This document shows positions 48,172 to 57,679 of a stretch of 64,000 bases of DNA, one piece after another; the first letter of the stretch is position 1, and each line of letters starts with the position of its first letter. The stretch is from Rikenellaceae bacterium (lineage in GTDB: Bacteria > Bacteroidota > Bacteroidia > Bacteroidales > Rikenellaceae): positions 62,001 through 126,000 of the forward strand of contig SUZS01000001.1 in assembly GCA_015059785.1 (NCBI GenBank). The letters are read 5' to 3'. A program made the position numbers and the translations under genes. The notes beneath the pieces are model-generated. The model had not been told where the DNA came from, did no database searches, and saw nothing but the letters and a program-made list of their open reading frames with translations.

Positions 48172-49050
48172 TTAGAAGTGAGAGACTGTTTGTCCAACAA
48201 TAGCAGAGAGTAGATTGTTTGCAGCCGAAGAGGCACCGATACGGAATAGGTCGGTTGTAAGCCACTCTTGTCCCAAAATCTGCTCCACGATAGTGTAGTA
48301 CAGAGCTGCATCCTGAGGGCTCTTAACACCACCAGCAGCCTTGAAGCCCACCTTGCGGCCTGTAGCCTCATAGTAGTCCTTAATAGCCTGGCACATAACC
48401 ACAGCCGCCTCTGGTGTTGCAGCCACATCAATCTTGCCTGTCGAGGTCTTAATAAAGTCTGCACCCGCAGCCATAGAGATAAGCGAAGCACGACGGATAA
48501 GCTCTGGAGTTTTCAGCGCGCCAGTCTCAAGGATAACCTTCAGAACAACATCCTCATCCATCTCCGAGCGAATCATCTCCACCTCGTTTGCCGCCTCATC
48601 ATATGCACCAGTGAGCATCTTGCCCACATTGAGCACGATATCGACTTCGTCAGCACCATTCTCAACGGCCATAGCCACCTCAAGCATCTTAACCTCAAGG
48701 AAGGTCTGCGACGCAGGGAAACCACCACCAACGCTTGTTATGCGCATAGGGGTGCCATCTACAGCAACACCTACAGTCTCAACAAAGGCTGGATAGACGC
48801 ATATAGATGCCACATTTGGGATATCAGGATACTTCTCGCCAAATGTTACGGTACGCTTTGCAAAGTCGGTCACTGACTCTACAGAGTCATTGCATGTAAG
48901 TGTAGTAAGGTCAACGGCCGAGAGGCAGAACTTATAGACCTCCACATTCTCATTCTTTGCTTGCGCAGCGCGCGCTGCTGCTACCTGCTCTGCCACCTGC
49001 TCTACGGTTGCAGCTGCAGCGTACTTACTAAGGATGTTACTGTACTCCAT
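48172..49050 (-). CDS. deoC: deoxyribose-phosphate aldolase
   Basis: 292 aa; EVDIVLNVGKMLTG, GADFIKTSTGKID, VGFKAAGGVKSPQDA. Confidence 0.95.
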   Translation of the reverse strand: MEYSNILSKYAAAATVEQVAEQVAAARAAQAKNENVEVYKFCLSAVDLTTLTCNDSVESVTDFAKRTVTFGEKYPDIPNVASICVYPAFVETVGVAVDGTPMRITSVGGGFPASQTFLEVKMLEVAMAVENGADEVDIVLNVGKMLTGAYDEAANEVEMIRSEMDEDVVLKVILETGALKTPELIRRASLISMAAGADFIKTSTGKIDVAATPEAAVVMCQAIKDYYEATGRKVGFKAAGGVKSPQDAALYYTIVEQILGQEWLTTDLFRIGASSAANNLLSAIVGQTVSHF

Positions 49051-49067
49051 AATTATACTTTTACCTA

Positions 49068-50096
49068 TTATTTTATATTTCTAACATGTTTCTCCCACTC
49101 CCAAGCAGATTGAAGAGTCTGCTCAAGGGTGCGCTCGGCCCTCCAACCAAGCTCTCTATTTGCAAGTGTTGTATCTGCCCACACAGCAACAACATCGCCC
49201 GCACGACGAGGAGCTACCTTGTAGTTAAGCTTAAGGTTATTAACCTTCTCAAAGGTCTTAACAAGCTCAAAGACCGACACTGCACGACCTGTGCCGACAT
49301 TGAAAATCTCATAACTTTCCTCATTTCTACCCTCTACCATACGACTAATTGCTGCCACATGCGCCCTTGCAAGGTCTACAATGTCAATATAGTCTCTCAG
49401 GCAGCTACCATCCTCTGTCGGATAGTCATCGCCAAAAATTGATAGGCACTCACGAACACCCGCTGCCGTCTGTGTAATATAAGGCACAAGGTTCTGAGGC
49501 ACACCACGCGGAAGCTCGCCGATAAGTGCTGACGGGTGGGCTCCGATAGGGTTAAAATATCTCAGCGCGATACCCTTAATCTGGTCGTATGCCGTCACAG
49601 AGTCACGAAGGATATCCTCGCACATCTGCTTGGTATTTCCATAGGCACTTGTTGCAGGTTTACGCTCAGTAGCCTCCGTTACAGGCAACTCCTCAGCATC
49701 GCCATAGACCGTTGCTGAAGATGAAAAGACGATATTATGTCGTCCATACTCTCGCATAAGCTCAATAACATTAAGGAACGAGAGTAGGTTGTTGCGATAA
49801 TACTTCATCGGGTCGGCTACAGACTCACCCACAGCCTTGAATGCTGCAAAGTGTATTACAGAGTCAAAGTCATACCTCTCAAACACCTCCGCAAAGGCTC
49901 TCTTATCACAGCAATCAACATTGATAAAAGGGACATCCACACCCGTAATTGCGCGAACACCCTCAACACCAGACATATCAGAATTTGAGAGATTATCAGC
50001 CACAACCACCTGATAACCAGCAGCAATTAACTCTACTGCCGTATGCGAACCAATGTATCCAGCTCCACCAGATACCAAAACCGATTTTTTATTCAT
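49068..50096 (-). CDS. galE: UDP-glucose 4-epimerase
   Basis: VSGGAGYIGSHTAVEL, SSSATVYGD, RYFNPIGAHPSALIGE. Confidence 0.96.
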   Translation of the reverse strand: MNKKSVLVSGGAGYIGSHTAVELIAAGYQVVVADNLSNSDMSGVEGVRAITGVDVPFINVDCCDKRAFAEVFERYDFDSVIHFAAFKAVGESVADPMKYYRNNLLSFLNVIELMREYGRHNIVFSSSATVYGDAEELPVTEATERKPATSAYGNTKQMCEDILRDSVTAYDQIKGIALRYFNPIGAHPSALIGELPRGVPQNLVPYITQTAAGVRECLSIFGDDYPTEDGSCLRDYIDIVDLARAHVAAISRMVEGRNEESYEIFNVGTGRAVSVFELVKTFEKVNNLKLNYKVAPRRAGDVVAVWADTTLANRELGWRAERTLEQTLQSAWEWEKHVRNIK

Positions 50097-50197
50097 TCCA
50101 ACATTTTTTATGTAGTGCGGTACAAATATACGAAAAAAATCAATATCTTTGTATAGATAATTAAAGGTATTTATAGAACATATCTAAAGTTAGTACT

Positions 50198-51127
50198 ATG
50201 AGCAACATTATTATTGCAGAGCACATCACCAAGCGTTTTACTGAGCATACCGCCCTGGATGATGTATCGGTAGCAATTCCTACTGGCTCTGTCTATGGCC
50301 TACTGGGGCCAAATGGAGCGGGCAAAACAACCCTTATCCGCGTTATCAACCGCATAACTATTCCCGACGAAGGTCGTGTACTTTTTGACGGCAAGCCTAT
50401 TACACAGCAAGATATATACCGAATTGGTTACCTGCCTGAGGAGCGCGGACTGTACAAGAAGATGAAGGTGGGCGAGCACGCTGTTTTCCTTGCCCGACTC
50501 AAGGGTCTATCGCGCCACGAGGCTCTGGTACGCCTCAAGCAGTGGTTTACTCGCCTTGGCATTGAGGATTGGTGGGATAAGAAGGTTGAGGACCTATCTA
50601 AGGGTATGGCGCAGAAGGTGCAGTTTATCGTCACTGTACTCCACGAGCCAAGGTTGTTGATTTTTGACGAGCCATTCTCAGGCTTTGACCCAATAAATGC
50701 AGAGCTACTCAAAACCGAGATTCTGCGTCTAAGAGATAAGGGTGCTACGGTGATTTTCTCAACACACAATATGTCAAGTGTAGAGGAGATTTGCGACCAT
50801 ATTACGCTGATAAACAAGTCTAAAAACATCCTCTCTGGCCGCGTAGATGAGATTCGCCACAGCCACGGAAACAACATCTTCTCTATCCAGTTCCGCGGCG
50901 AGGAGGAGGCATTTAGGCAGAGTGCAACAATGGCCGAGATTATGGAGTACAACCACGACCAGATTACAGGCCTTACAACAGCTAAGATTCATATTGAGAA
51001 CAACGGTGATATTCGCGGCGCAATCTCTGCAATAAATAACGCTGTAGAGCTGCGTAGCTTTACTGAGATTATCCCAAGTATGAACGACATATTCATCCGC
51101 GCTGTCAACGGAACACTAACAGAGTAA
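50198..51127 (+). CDS. ABC transporter ATP-binding protein
   Basis: GLLGPNGAGKTTLIRV, LSKGMAQKVQFIVTV, LLIFDEPFSGFDPIN. Confidence 0.95.
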   Translation: MSNIIIAEHITKRFTEHTALDDVSVAIPTGSVYGLLGPNGAGKTTLIRVINRITIPDEGRVLFDGKPITQQDIYRIGYLPEERGLYKKMKVGEHAVFLARLKGLSRHEALVRLKQWFTRLGIEDWWDKKVEDLSKGMAQKVQFIVTVLHEPRLLIFDEPFSGFDPINAELLKTEILRLRDKGATVIFSTHNMSSVEEICDHITLINKSKNILSGRVDEIRHSHGNNIFSIQFRGEEEAFRQSATMAEIMEYNHDQITGLTTAKIHIENNGDIRGAISAINNAVELRSFTEIIPSMNDIFIRAVNGTLTE

Positions 51128-51148
51128 TTATTTAGCAATCAACAGATT

Positions 51149-52471
51149 ATGAGAAATATAGGATTGATAGTAATGCGCGAATTTAAGGAGCGCGTATACA
51201 AAAAGTCGTTTATCATCACTACCCTGCTTATGCCACTACTGCTGGCACTTGTAAGTGTGGCACCGACGCTGATAATGTTCTTTGCCAAGGGTGATACAAA
51301 GCAGATTTCTGTGATTGACAATAGCGGCATTGTGGCCGACAAGCTTCAGAGCAATGACGAGATCAGCTTTATCACTCTTGCTAATGGCGATTTGCAGCAG
51401 GAACTTAAAAATTCGTTAGAAAAGGATGAGTTTGGTGTGCTGTTCATTGGCCAGGATATTGTAACAAATCCAAATAACATACAGCTCTATACAAACACCT
51501 CATCTTCAATGCTTATTGAGGATAATATCGCCGACCAGGTAGAGCAAATTATTAAGAATGAGCGACTTAAGGAGTACAACCTTGAAAATCTTCAGCAGAT
51601 ACTCGACAAGGTAGAGGTAGATATCTCGCTCTCTACATTCCGTAACGGCGAGGATGAGCAGAGCACAGCCTCCTCGTCAGTGGCATCGAGCTTTGTGGGT
51701 ATTATTCTGGGCTTTGTGCTATACTTCTTCCTTGTTATCTACGGCTCGATAGTTATGCAGAGCATTATTGAGGAGAAGAACTCGCGAATTCTTGAGGTGC
51801 TCGTATCAACCGTCAGACCATTTGATATGATGATGGGTAAGATTCTGGGCGTAGCAGCCGTAGCAGCAACACAGATTGCAGTCTGGGGCGTGCTTATTAT
51901 CGCTATGAGCGCATTTGTAATTCCGGCACTTATTCCAGACGATATTATGGCAAGTGTGGAGGCTGTACAGTCGGGTGCCGATATGACCGCCATAGCTGCC
52001 AGTGGCGTTGATACGGGTATGGTTACCGCTATGGCATCTATGATGGATACAGGATATATCGCACAGATTGTCGTCCTGCTACTACTCTTTATGATTGGCG
52101 GATTTTTGCTCTATGCAGCAATGTATGCAGCCGTTGGCGCAAGCGTGGACGAGGCGCAGGATGCTCAGCAGCTCACAACTCCAATTACAATACCTATTAT
52201 CTTCGCCTTCATAATCCTCACAATGGTTATGAACGACCCTAATAGCCCACTGATTGTTTGGTGCTCAATGATTCCATTTACCTCGCCAATAGTAATGATG
52301 GGCCGCATACCAAGCGGTATTCCTACTTGGGAAATTGTCCTGTCGCTTGTACTTCTCTACGCAACTTTCGTGTTTATGGTCTGGATTGCTGGCAAAATCT
52401 ACCGCGTGGGCATCTTTATGCACGGCAAAAAACCATCATTCAAAGACCTCTACCGCTGGCTGAAGTATTAG
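51149..52471 (+). CDS. ABC-2 type permease (NatB-like)
   Basis: 440 aa; MREFKERVYKKSFIITTLLMPLL, IIEEKNSRILEVLVSTVRPFDMMMGKILG. Confidence 0.92.
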   Translation: MRNIGLIVMREFKERVYKKSFIITTLLMPLLLALVSVAPTLIMFFAKGDTKQISVIDNSGIVADKLQSNDEISFITLANGDLQQELKNSLEKDEFGVLFIGQDIVTNPNNIQLYTNTSSSMLIEDNIADQVEQIIKNERLKEYNLENLQQILDKVEVDISLSTFRNGEDEQSTASSSVASSFVGIILGFVLYFFLVIYGSIVMQSIIEEKNSRILEVLVSTVRPFDMMMGKILGVAAVAATQIAVWGVLIIAMSAFVIPALIPDDIMASVEAVQSGADMTAIAASGVDTGMVTAMASMMDTGYIAQIVVLLLLFMIGGFLLYAAMYAAVGASVDEAQDAQQLTTPITIPIIFAFIILTMVMNDPNSPLIVWCSMIPFTSPIVMMGRIPSGIPTWEIVLSLVLLYATFVFMVWIAGKIYRVGIFMHGKKPSFKDLYRWLKY

Positions 52472-52580
52472 GCTACGCAGAAAGCGAGTACCGCGCCTTT
52501 TTGCAAAAAGGCGCCCCAAAAACTCTTGGAAAAACTGCGTTTTTCTTCCGTGCTGATGCGGATTTAGGGTAGCCACAGCT
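52471..52580 (+). repeat. intergenic multi-hairpin element E, copy 2
   Basis: GCGCCTTTTTGCAAAAAGGCGC palindrome, GAAAAACTGCGTTTTTC, TGATGCGGATTTAGGGTAGCC. Confidence 0.75.
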
Positions 52581-52677
52581 ATTACGATAAAAGATAGTCA
52601 TTCATTCGGCTTCAAGCAAGCTTGACCTTTGAAGACTATCTTTTCTCGTACTCTCTGCGAGAGTTTCCCTAAATCCG
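52559..52677 (-). repeat. cloverleaf-type intergenic element, copy 2
   Basis: Outer stem CGGATTTAGGG/CCCTAAATCCG enclosing three hairpins; long arm AAAGATAGTC..GACTATCTTT. Confidence 0.8.
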
Positions 52678-52769
52678 AATAAACATGGACAGACGAAGTC
52701 TGTACCTATGAAAGGCCAACGGCTAATGGCCAACAGCTAACAGCCAACACTACCACTCTTTGGCAACAT

Positions 52770-52805
52770 CGTACAGCCGTAGATGGCACACTATCACGAC
52801 AAAAC
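52770..52805. repeat. nested-hairpin element A, partial copy 4 (right arm only)
   Basis: atcgtacagccgtagatggcacactatcacgacaaaac matches right arm of 42010-42137. Confidence 0.7.
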
Positions 52806-52836
52806 AAAAAAAGAGTTGGGGAGATATCCCCAACTC
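52806..52836 (-). terminator. intrinsic terminator downstream of GDPD gene
   Basis: Minus strand GAGTTGGGGATATCTCCCCAACTCTTTTTTT. Confidence 0.8.
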
Positions 52837-52916
52837 AAGGAAACACGCCCTTAATTTGTATCAACCAGAGGTGAATCCCTATTATATATACAGTTTAGAT
52901 GTGCGATATCCTATTT

Positions 52917-53861
52917 TTAGCGCATCTTTGAGAGCAACTTCTTAGGATAGTTGCTACAGATACACTTCAGCTTATCTGCGCGGCTAACATAGTACGCCAT
53001 CTGCTGGTCAGTATCTACATTGAATACGCTGAACTCAATGCCGCGAGAGACAAACTCGTCAATAGTGCGCTTACCGCCACTAAAGCCGTCGTTCATATAC
53101 TCAAGAGAGAGGTTTGCCCAACGGTAGGCATACTTACAACCAACGCCGAGTTTCTCGTACTCTGAAGCCGCCTTATTTGCCATCCAACCGATAGGAATCT
53201 GTGCCACCTCGCAGAGTGGTGCACAGCCCGCCATAACTGTGGCATTACCAGTACAGATAAACTCAATCCACTCCTCAGCACCCAGCTCCTGAGCAATCTC
53301 AATAGAGCGACGGCAGGCATTGATGCAGTACTGTGCGCGCTTATCTGCACTCACGGTAGTTGGACTGGTGATATTCTTGATATCAAGAACAAGCTTTGTA
53401 CACTTACCCTCAGTAACGGCAACCTTTATGTACTCCTCAAGGGTTGGGAGTACCTCGCCATTAGACAGCACACCGCCGCGTCGTAGTTCTGCCACGGTAT
53501 TTTCCCACGGGTAGAGACGATTTATCTGGCAGTTACTGTCAGCGTGAGCAACAATCACATTATTATCCTTTGTCCAATAGATATCAAGCTCAGAGCCATA
53601 GCAGCCAAGCGATATTGCATTACGAAGCGATGCAAGTGAGTTATCAGGTGTTCCGCCGAACTCCTTGACTGCACCTCGGTGCGCAACAACGATATTGTCA
53701 GCCTTCTCAATAGGCTTGGCAACAAACTCCTTCTCATCTTCTCCACCCTGTGGTGGTACATAACCAGGTCCCCACGGTGAGTCTGGTCCATCCTCGGTAT
53801 CACATCCGACAAAGAACATTGCCACTGCAACGAGTGACAAAATTGACAGTCTTTTAACCAT
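52917..53861 (-). CDS. glycerophosphodiester phosphodiesterase, lipoprotein
   Basis: Lipobox FVGC; NIVVAHRGAVKEFGGTPDNSLASLRNAISLGCYGSELDIYWTKDNNVIVAHD-like. Confidence 0.88.
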   Translation of the reverse strand: MVKRLSILSLVAVAMFFVGCDTEDGPDSPWGPGYVPPQGGEDEKEFVAKPIEKADNIVVAHRGAVKEFGGTPDNSLASLRNAISLGCYGSELDIYWTKDNNVIVAHADSNCQINRLYPWENTVAELRRGGVLSNGEVLPTLEEYIKVAVTEGKCTKLVLDIKNITSPTTVSADKRAQYCINACRRSIEIAQELGAEEWIEFICTGNATVMAGCAPLCEVAQIPIGWMANKAASEYEKLGVGCKYAYRWANLSLEYMNDGFSGGKRTIDEFVSRGIEFSVFNVDTDQQMAYYVSRADKLKCICSNYPKKLLSKMR

Positions 53862-53889
53862 TTTTTTATCTCTTGTTTGTTTTTTAGTA

Positions 53890-53925
53890 AAAAGGGGTGG
53901 CAGTGGTTACCACCACCCCTTGATT
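53890..53925. terminator. intrinsic terminator hairpin
   Basis: AAAAAGGGGTGGCAGTGGTTACCACCACCCCTTGATTTT. Confidence 0.75.
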
Positions 53926-54097
53926 TTGTTTTTGAAAGAATCTGGTTGAGTCTGTTTACAAGATTATTTTAATGTTTGTTTGTCACTATGTGCTTCACTG
54001 ATTCGAGGCGCATAGGGGTTCCTATGTAACGAGAATCAGGGGTGCAAAGAGTTGTAACAAACTTAAAAGAACGCAGTAAATAGGCTCAATACAGGTT

Positions 54098-56128
54098 CTA
54101 CTTGTAGTTCTTAACGCAACGGAATGGGCAAACAGCCTGACCGATATCAAGGTTAGCAAGAGGTGCGCAGTGTGCGCTATTAGTCTTGTTAATCACATTG
54201 AAACGAGCACCACCAGCACTTGGGTAGTCAGCAGGCTTACTTCCAGCCATTGGCAGTGGTACCCAGCTCTGGATACGCATACTCCAGTTCTGGAAGCCCT
54301 GAGTCATATAACGGTAACCAATTGGATAGTAGTTGAAGCCGAACTCATCTGCATACTGTGATGAGTACTCTGTACCCCAATACTCAGTGTTACGCAACCA
54401 ACCGTTAGTGTTAGGCACACCACCGTTAATAAACTGCTTGTAAGTGCAATCCTCAGCCTTTACTGGATACTTAGTCTCACCCTTCTCAATAGTTGCCTGA
54501 GACATTGCATAGAAGAGGTCAATCCAGTCAGCAGTGTTAGCAACATGCCAGCCGTAAGGACAGATACCCTGTGCCTGAACCTTAAGCATTGGATAGAGCT
54601 CCTCATCCTTTGCATTGTCGCCAGTGTACTGGTCAATCTGAGCCTTAAGTGGAGCCTCGGCGATTGTGTAAGTAGTACCGCGTGCATCGGTAAACTTCTC
54701 ACCAAGTACCCAAGGACCCTGCTCGTAACGAGCATATCCGATACCGAAGCGAGCCTCGTAGCCGAGCATCTCGTGGTAAGTATAGATACGGCCATCGTCA
54801 GAGTAGGTCTCAAGGTTACCAAGACCGCTCTCCTTAGTCTCATAAGCTGGGTTGAGCTTTGCAACATCGTTCCAAACTGTTGGGAAGGCAGAAGCATCAT
54901 AACCACCAGTACCGCCTGTACCGTTACCAGTGTGCTTAACCATACCAGAACCGAGTTTAGGATTAATGTCGCCACCATCCCAAGCCATATGACGAACCAT
55001 CCATACCTTCATAGAGCCATCGCGAGCGATGTATGCCTTTGTAGGGTAGTTAGGAAGCTCTGAATCTGGCATTGCGTACTGGGTTGTAATGCGCTCCCAA
55101 GACCAAGTAAGGTCGTTGAAATTCACTGTAAGTGCGCGAACACCGTTTGCCTCAATAACTGGAGCGGTGTAAGCTGAAGATGCAGACTCAAGAACAGCAA
55201 CCTTACCGTCAGCAGCAAGTGCATAGCAAGGGTAGCTAAGCTCACGAGAGTTCTTGTTGATAAGAACCTCATTCTTTGGCTCCTCGCAGAAGAAGTTTGT
55301 AAGAACAAATACGCCGTCTGCCTCAGTCTTCTCCATCTGAATAGCATCCTTGATTGCAATGTCGCCAGCAGATGGTCCATAGAGGAAGTAGTGATCCTCA
55401 GCAGCAAGCTGTGAAACTGGGATTGAAACAGATGCGGTAGAAGTTGCAGCTGTACCTACGGTGATAACCATAGTAGCATTACGGCCTGCCTCCTTATTTG
55501 TCCACTCTGTAGCAGTAACCTTTACCTTACCAACCTCAACAGCCTCGGCTGTAAGCCATGTAGCAGCACTACCGTCGCCATTTGTGAATGTGAACGATGC
55601 AACATCGCCCATGTTAGTTGTATACTCTACAACCTCAGAGCCACCAGCAGCAAGGAACTCAACATTCTTGCGAGAAGTAGAAACCTCAGCATCAGCCTTC
55701 TGACCGAGCTGTGTGAAGGTAAATGGAACTACTGTACCATCAGCAACGGTAAAAGTAAGCTCAAAAGTACGCTTATACTCTGTATTTGCAGCAATCTTAA
55801 GCTCTACAGCCTCTACAACATTTGTATAGTTAGACTCCTTGTCAAATGTTGGGGTGAAGGTCTGCTCTACAGTAGTCTTTGAAACGGTAACCCAAGGGGT
55901 AGAAGAGGTAATCTCAGCCTCCCAACCCATATCTGAAAGCAAGCTACCGCTGTTTACCTGAACTGCAGCAACGAAAGTTGTAGCGGTTGCTGCAAACTCT
56001 GTTGTAGCTGGAGACAAGCTCACACGGGTAGTCTTATCACGCTCGGTAATATCAACCTCGTGGCAAGATGCAAGACCCAGAACAGCCGCACAGAGAACTA
56101 AAAATTTAGTATATTTCATAGTTTTCAT
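54098..56128 (-). CDS. BACON-domain lipoprotein with C-terminal FISUMP-like domain
   Basis: Lipobox LASC; repeated BACON-like segments; GICPYGWHVANTADWIDLF ... CPFRCVKNYK. Confidence 0.72.
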   Translation of the reverse strand: MKTMKYTKFLVLCAAVLGLASCHEVDITERDKTTRVSLSPATTEFAATATTFVAAVQVNSGSLLSDMGWEAEITSSTPWVTVSKTTVEQTFTPTFDKESNYTNVVEAVELKIAANTEYKRTFELTFTVADGTVVPFTFTQLGQKADAEVSTSRKNVEFLAAGGSEVVEYTTNMGDVASFTFTNGDGSAATWLTAEAVEVGKVKVTATEWTNKEAGRNATMVITVGTAATSTASVSIPVSQLAAEDHYFLYGPSAGDIAIKDAIQMEKTEADGVFVLTNFFCEEPKNEVLINKNSRELSYPCYALAADGKVAVLESASSAYTAPVIEANGVRALTVNFNDLTWSWERITTQYAMPDSELPNYPTKAYIARDGSMKVWMVRHMAWDGGDINPKLGSGMVKHTGNGTGGTGGYDASAFPTVWNDVAKLNPAYETKESGLGNLETYSDDGRIYTYHEMLGYEARFGIGYARYEQGPWVLGEKFTDARGTTYTIAEAPLKAQIDQYTGDNAKDEELYPMLKVQAQGICPYGWHVANTADWIDLFYAMSQATIEKGETKYPVKAEDCTYKQFINGGVPNTNGWLRNTEYWGTEYSSQYADEFGFNYYPIGYRYMTQGFQNWSMRIQSWVPLPMAGSKPADYPSAGGARFNVINKTNSAHCAPLANLDIGQAVCPFRCVKNYK

Positions 56129-56149
56129 TTTTTATTTGCGCGTTAAACA

Positions 56150-57646
56150 CTAATTCCAACCCTCGGTCTGAACAAGCTTGTAGTTCTTGTTACGAGCCGA
56201 GTTAGAGATAGGCCACAACAGAATGTTTGGATTGGTAGCCTTCTGCTCCTTCAGATAGCTGTTGTAATCCCAAATAGTGTCAAGACGGATAAGTGCCCAC
56301 CAGATAACACCCTCAGCAGGGAACTCAAGGAAGTACTCGTTCTCAAGTGCCTTAAGAACTGCGCTTGGAGTTGCATCTGTGTAATAGTTGCTCTTACCGT
56401 ATGCACGATTAGCAATAACATTGAGGTAACCGAGTGCCTTTGTGTACTCCTTCTTGTAGTATGCAAGCTCTGCAGCCATCATAATACCAAGAGCTGTACG
56501 GTAGTAAGGAATATCGCAGTCCTCAATAGCGATAGCACCGCTCTGGTCGCCGATATACTTGTTACACCAAGTAATATTCTCACCACTTGCACCGTAAGGG
56601 CCATCACCAAGGTTAGTTGCTACACGCTTGTCACCCTCAATATCACGGCTGTCACGAAGACGCTTCATAAATGTAGGCTGGAAGCCCCACCACTGAGTTG
56701 ACTTCATAGGAACTGGCTTGTTCTGGTATGCAGGTGCTACAGAAGAGTTACCAAGGTAGAAGTATGGGTAAAAACCACCTGTAAGCTTCTCATCCTGGCT
56801 GTTGCAGAGTGCAAATGCAATCTCCTTATTCTTCTTATTTGAGTTTACGAATACCTGACCGTAGTCTGCAAGAAGAGCGTTCGATGTAAGATCAAGAGCA
56901 TCTACAGCCTCCTGTGCAAGGGTAAGGTACTCTGCACCACCATTCTGGTTTGTGTACATCCAAAGAGCGTACTCAGCCTTAAGAAGGTTTACAGCAGTCT
57001 TTGTTGCGAAGTAGCAGTCACCACCCAGATACTCTGCATTGTCAAGAGCAGTCTGGATATCTACGCCAATCTGAGCATAAACCTCAGCCTTAGGAGCGCG
57101 AACTGGGTAGCACTCTGGCTGTGATACTGACTCAATTGGTACAAGGTTAAGAGGCACATCACCCCACAGACGAGCAGCCCAGAAGTAGCAGTATGCACGA
57201 GCAAATGATGCCTGACCAATAGCAAAACCGCGCTCCTTATCTGACATCTGAACAGTTGGAGCATACTTAAGCACTGCATTAGCCTGGTCAATAGTTGTAT
57301 AGAGTGCTGACCAGTTTGTAGATGAGTTTGAGCCGTTCATTGTGCTACTCTCAACACCGATCATATCGTTATCGTGTGCCAAGTTTACAATAGAAGAGCC
57401 CCACATATAAGTTCCTACACGAACCTCACCCCAGTAGAATACGTTGCAAGTAGAGTTTACGAAGCAAGAACGCATACGCTGGTAGATACCGCAGGTAGAC
57501 TGTGTAACGTCAGTCGCATCCTGCCACATGTTGGATGCAGAGAGACGGTTGTCCTGCATAATGTCAAGATCACCATGACAAGAGGTTGCAACCATAGTCA
57601 TTGCAACAGCTGGCAGGACCAATCTCATTATATTTTTAAGTTTCAT
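56150..57646 (-). CDS. RagB/SusD family outer-membrane lipoprotein
   Basis: Lipobox ATSC; SusD-like layout, ARAYCYFWAARLWGDVPL; adjacent to SusC. Confidence 0.93.
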   Translation of the reverse strand: MKLKNIMRLVLPAVAMTMVATSCHGDLDIMQDNRLSASNMWQDATDVTQSTCGIYQRMRSCFVNSTCNVFYWGEVRVGTYMWGSSIVNLAHDNDMIGVESSTMNGSNSSTNWSALYTTIDQANAVLKYAPTVQMSDKERGFAIGQASFARAYCYFWAARLWGDVPLNLVPIESVSQPECYPVRAPKAEVYAQIGVDIQTALDNAEYLGGDCYFATKTAVNLLKAEYALWMYTNQNGGAEYLTLAQEAVDALDLTSNALLADYGQVFVNSNKKNKEIAFALCNSQDEKLTGGFYPYFYLGNSSVAPAYQNKPVPMKSTQWWGFQPTFMKRLRDSRDIEGDKRVATNLGDGPYGASGENITWCNKYIGDQSGAIAIEDCDIPYYRTALGIMMAAELAYYKKEYTKALGYLNVIANRAYGKSNYYTDATPSAVLKALENEYFLEFPAEGVIWWALIRLDTIWDYNSYLKEQKATNPNILLWPISNSARNKNYKLVQTEGWN

Positions 57647-57679
57647 ACTCTTTTTTCTTTATTAAAAATTACAATACTC

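Noticed and set aside
48268-48876. 202-aa plus-strand ORF
   Set aside because: Antisense to deoC; shadow ORF
54545-55063. Overlapping 172-aa ORFs on both strands
   Set aside because: Out-of-frame translations of the BACON/FISUMP gene
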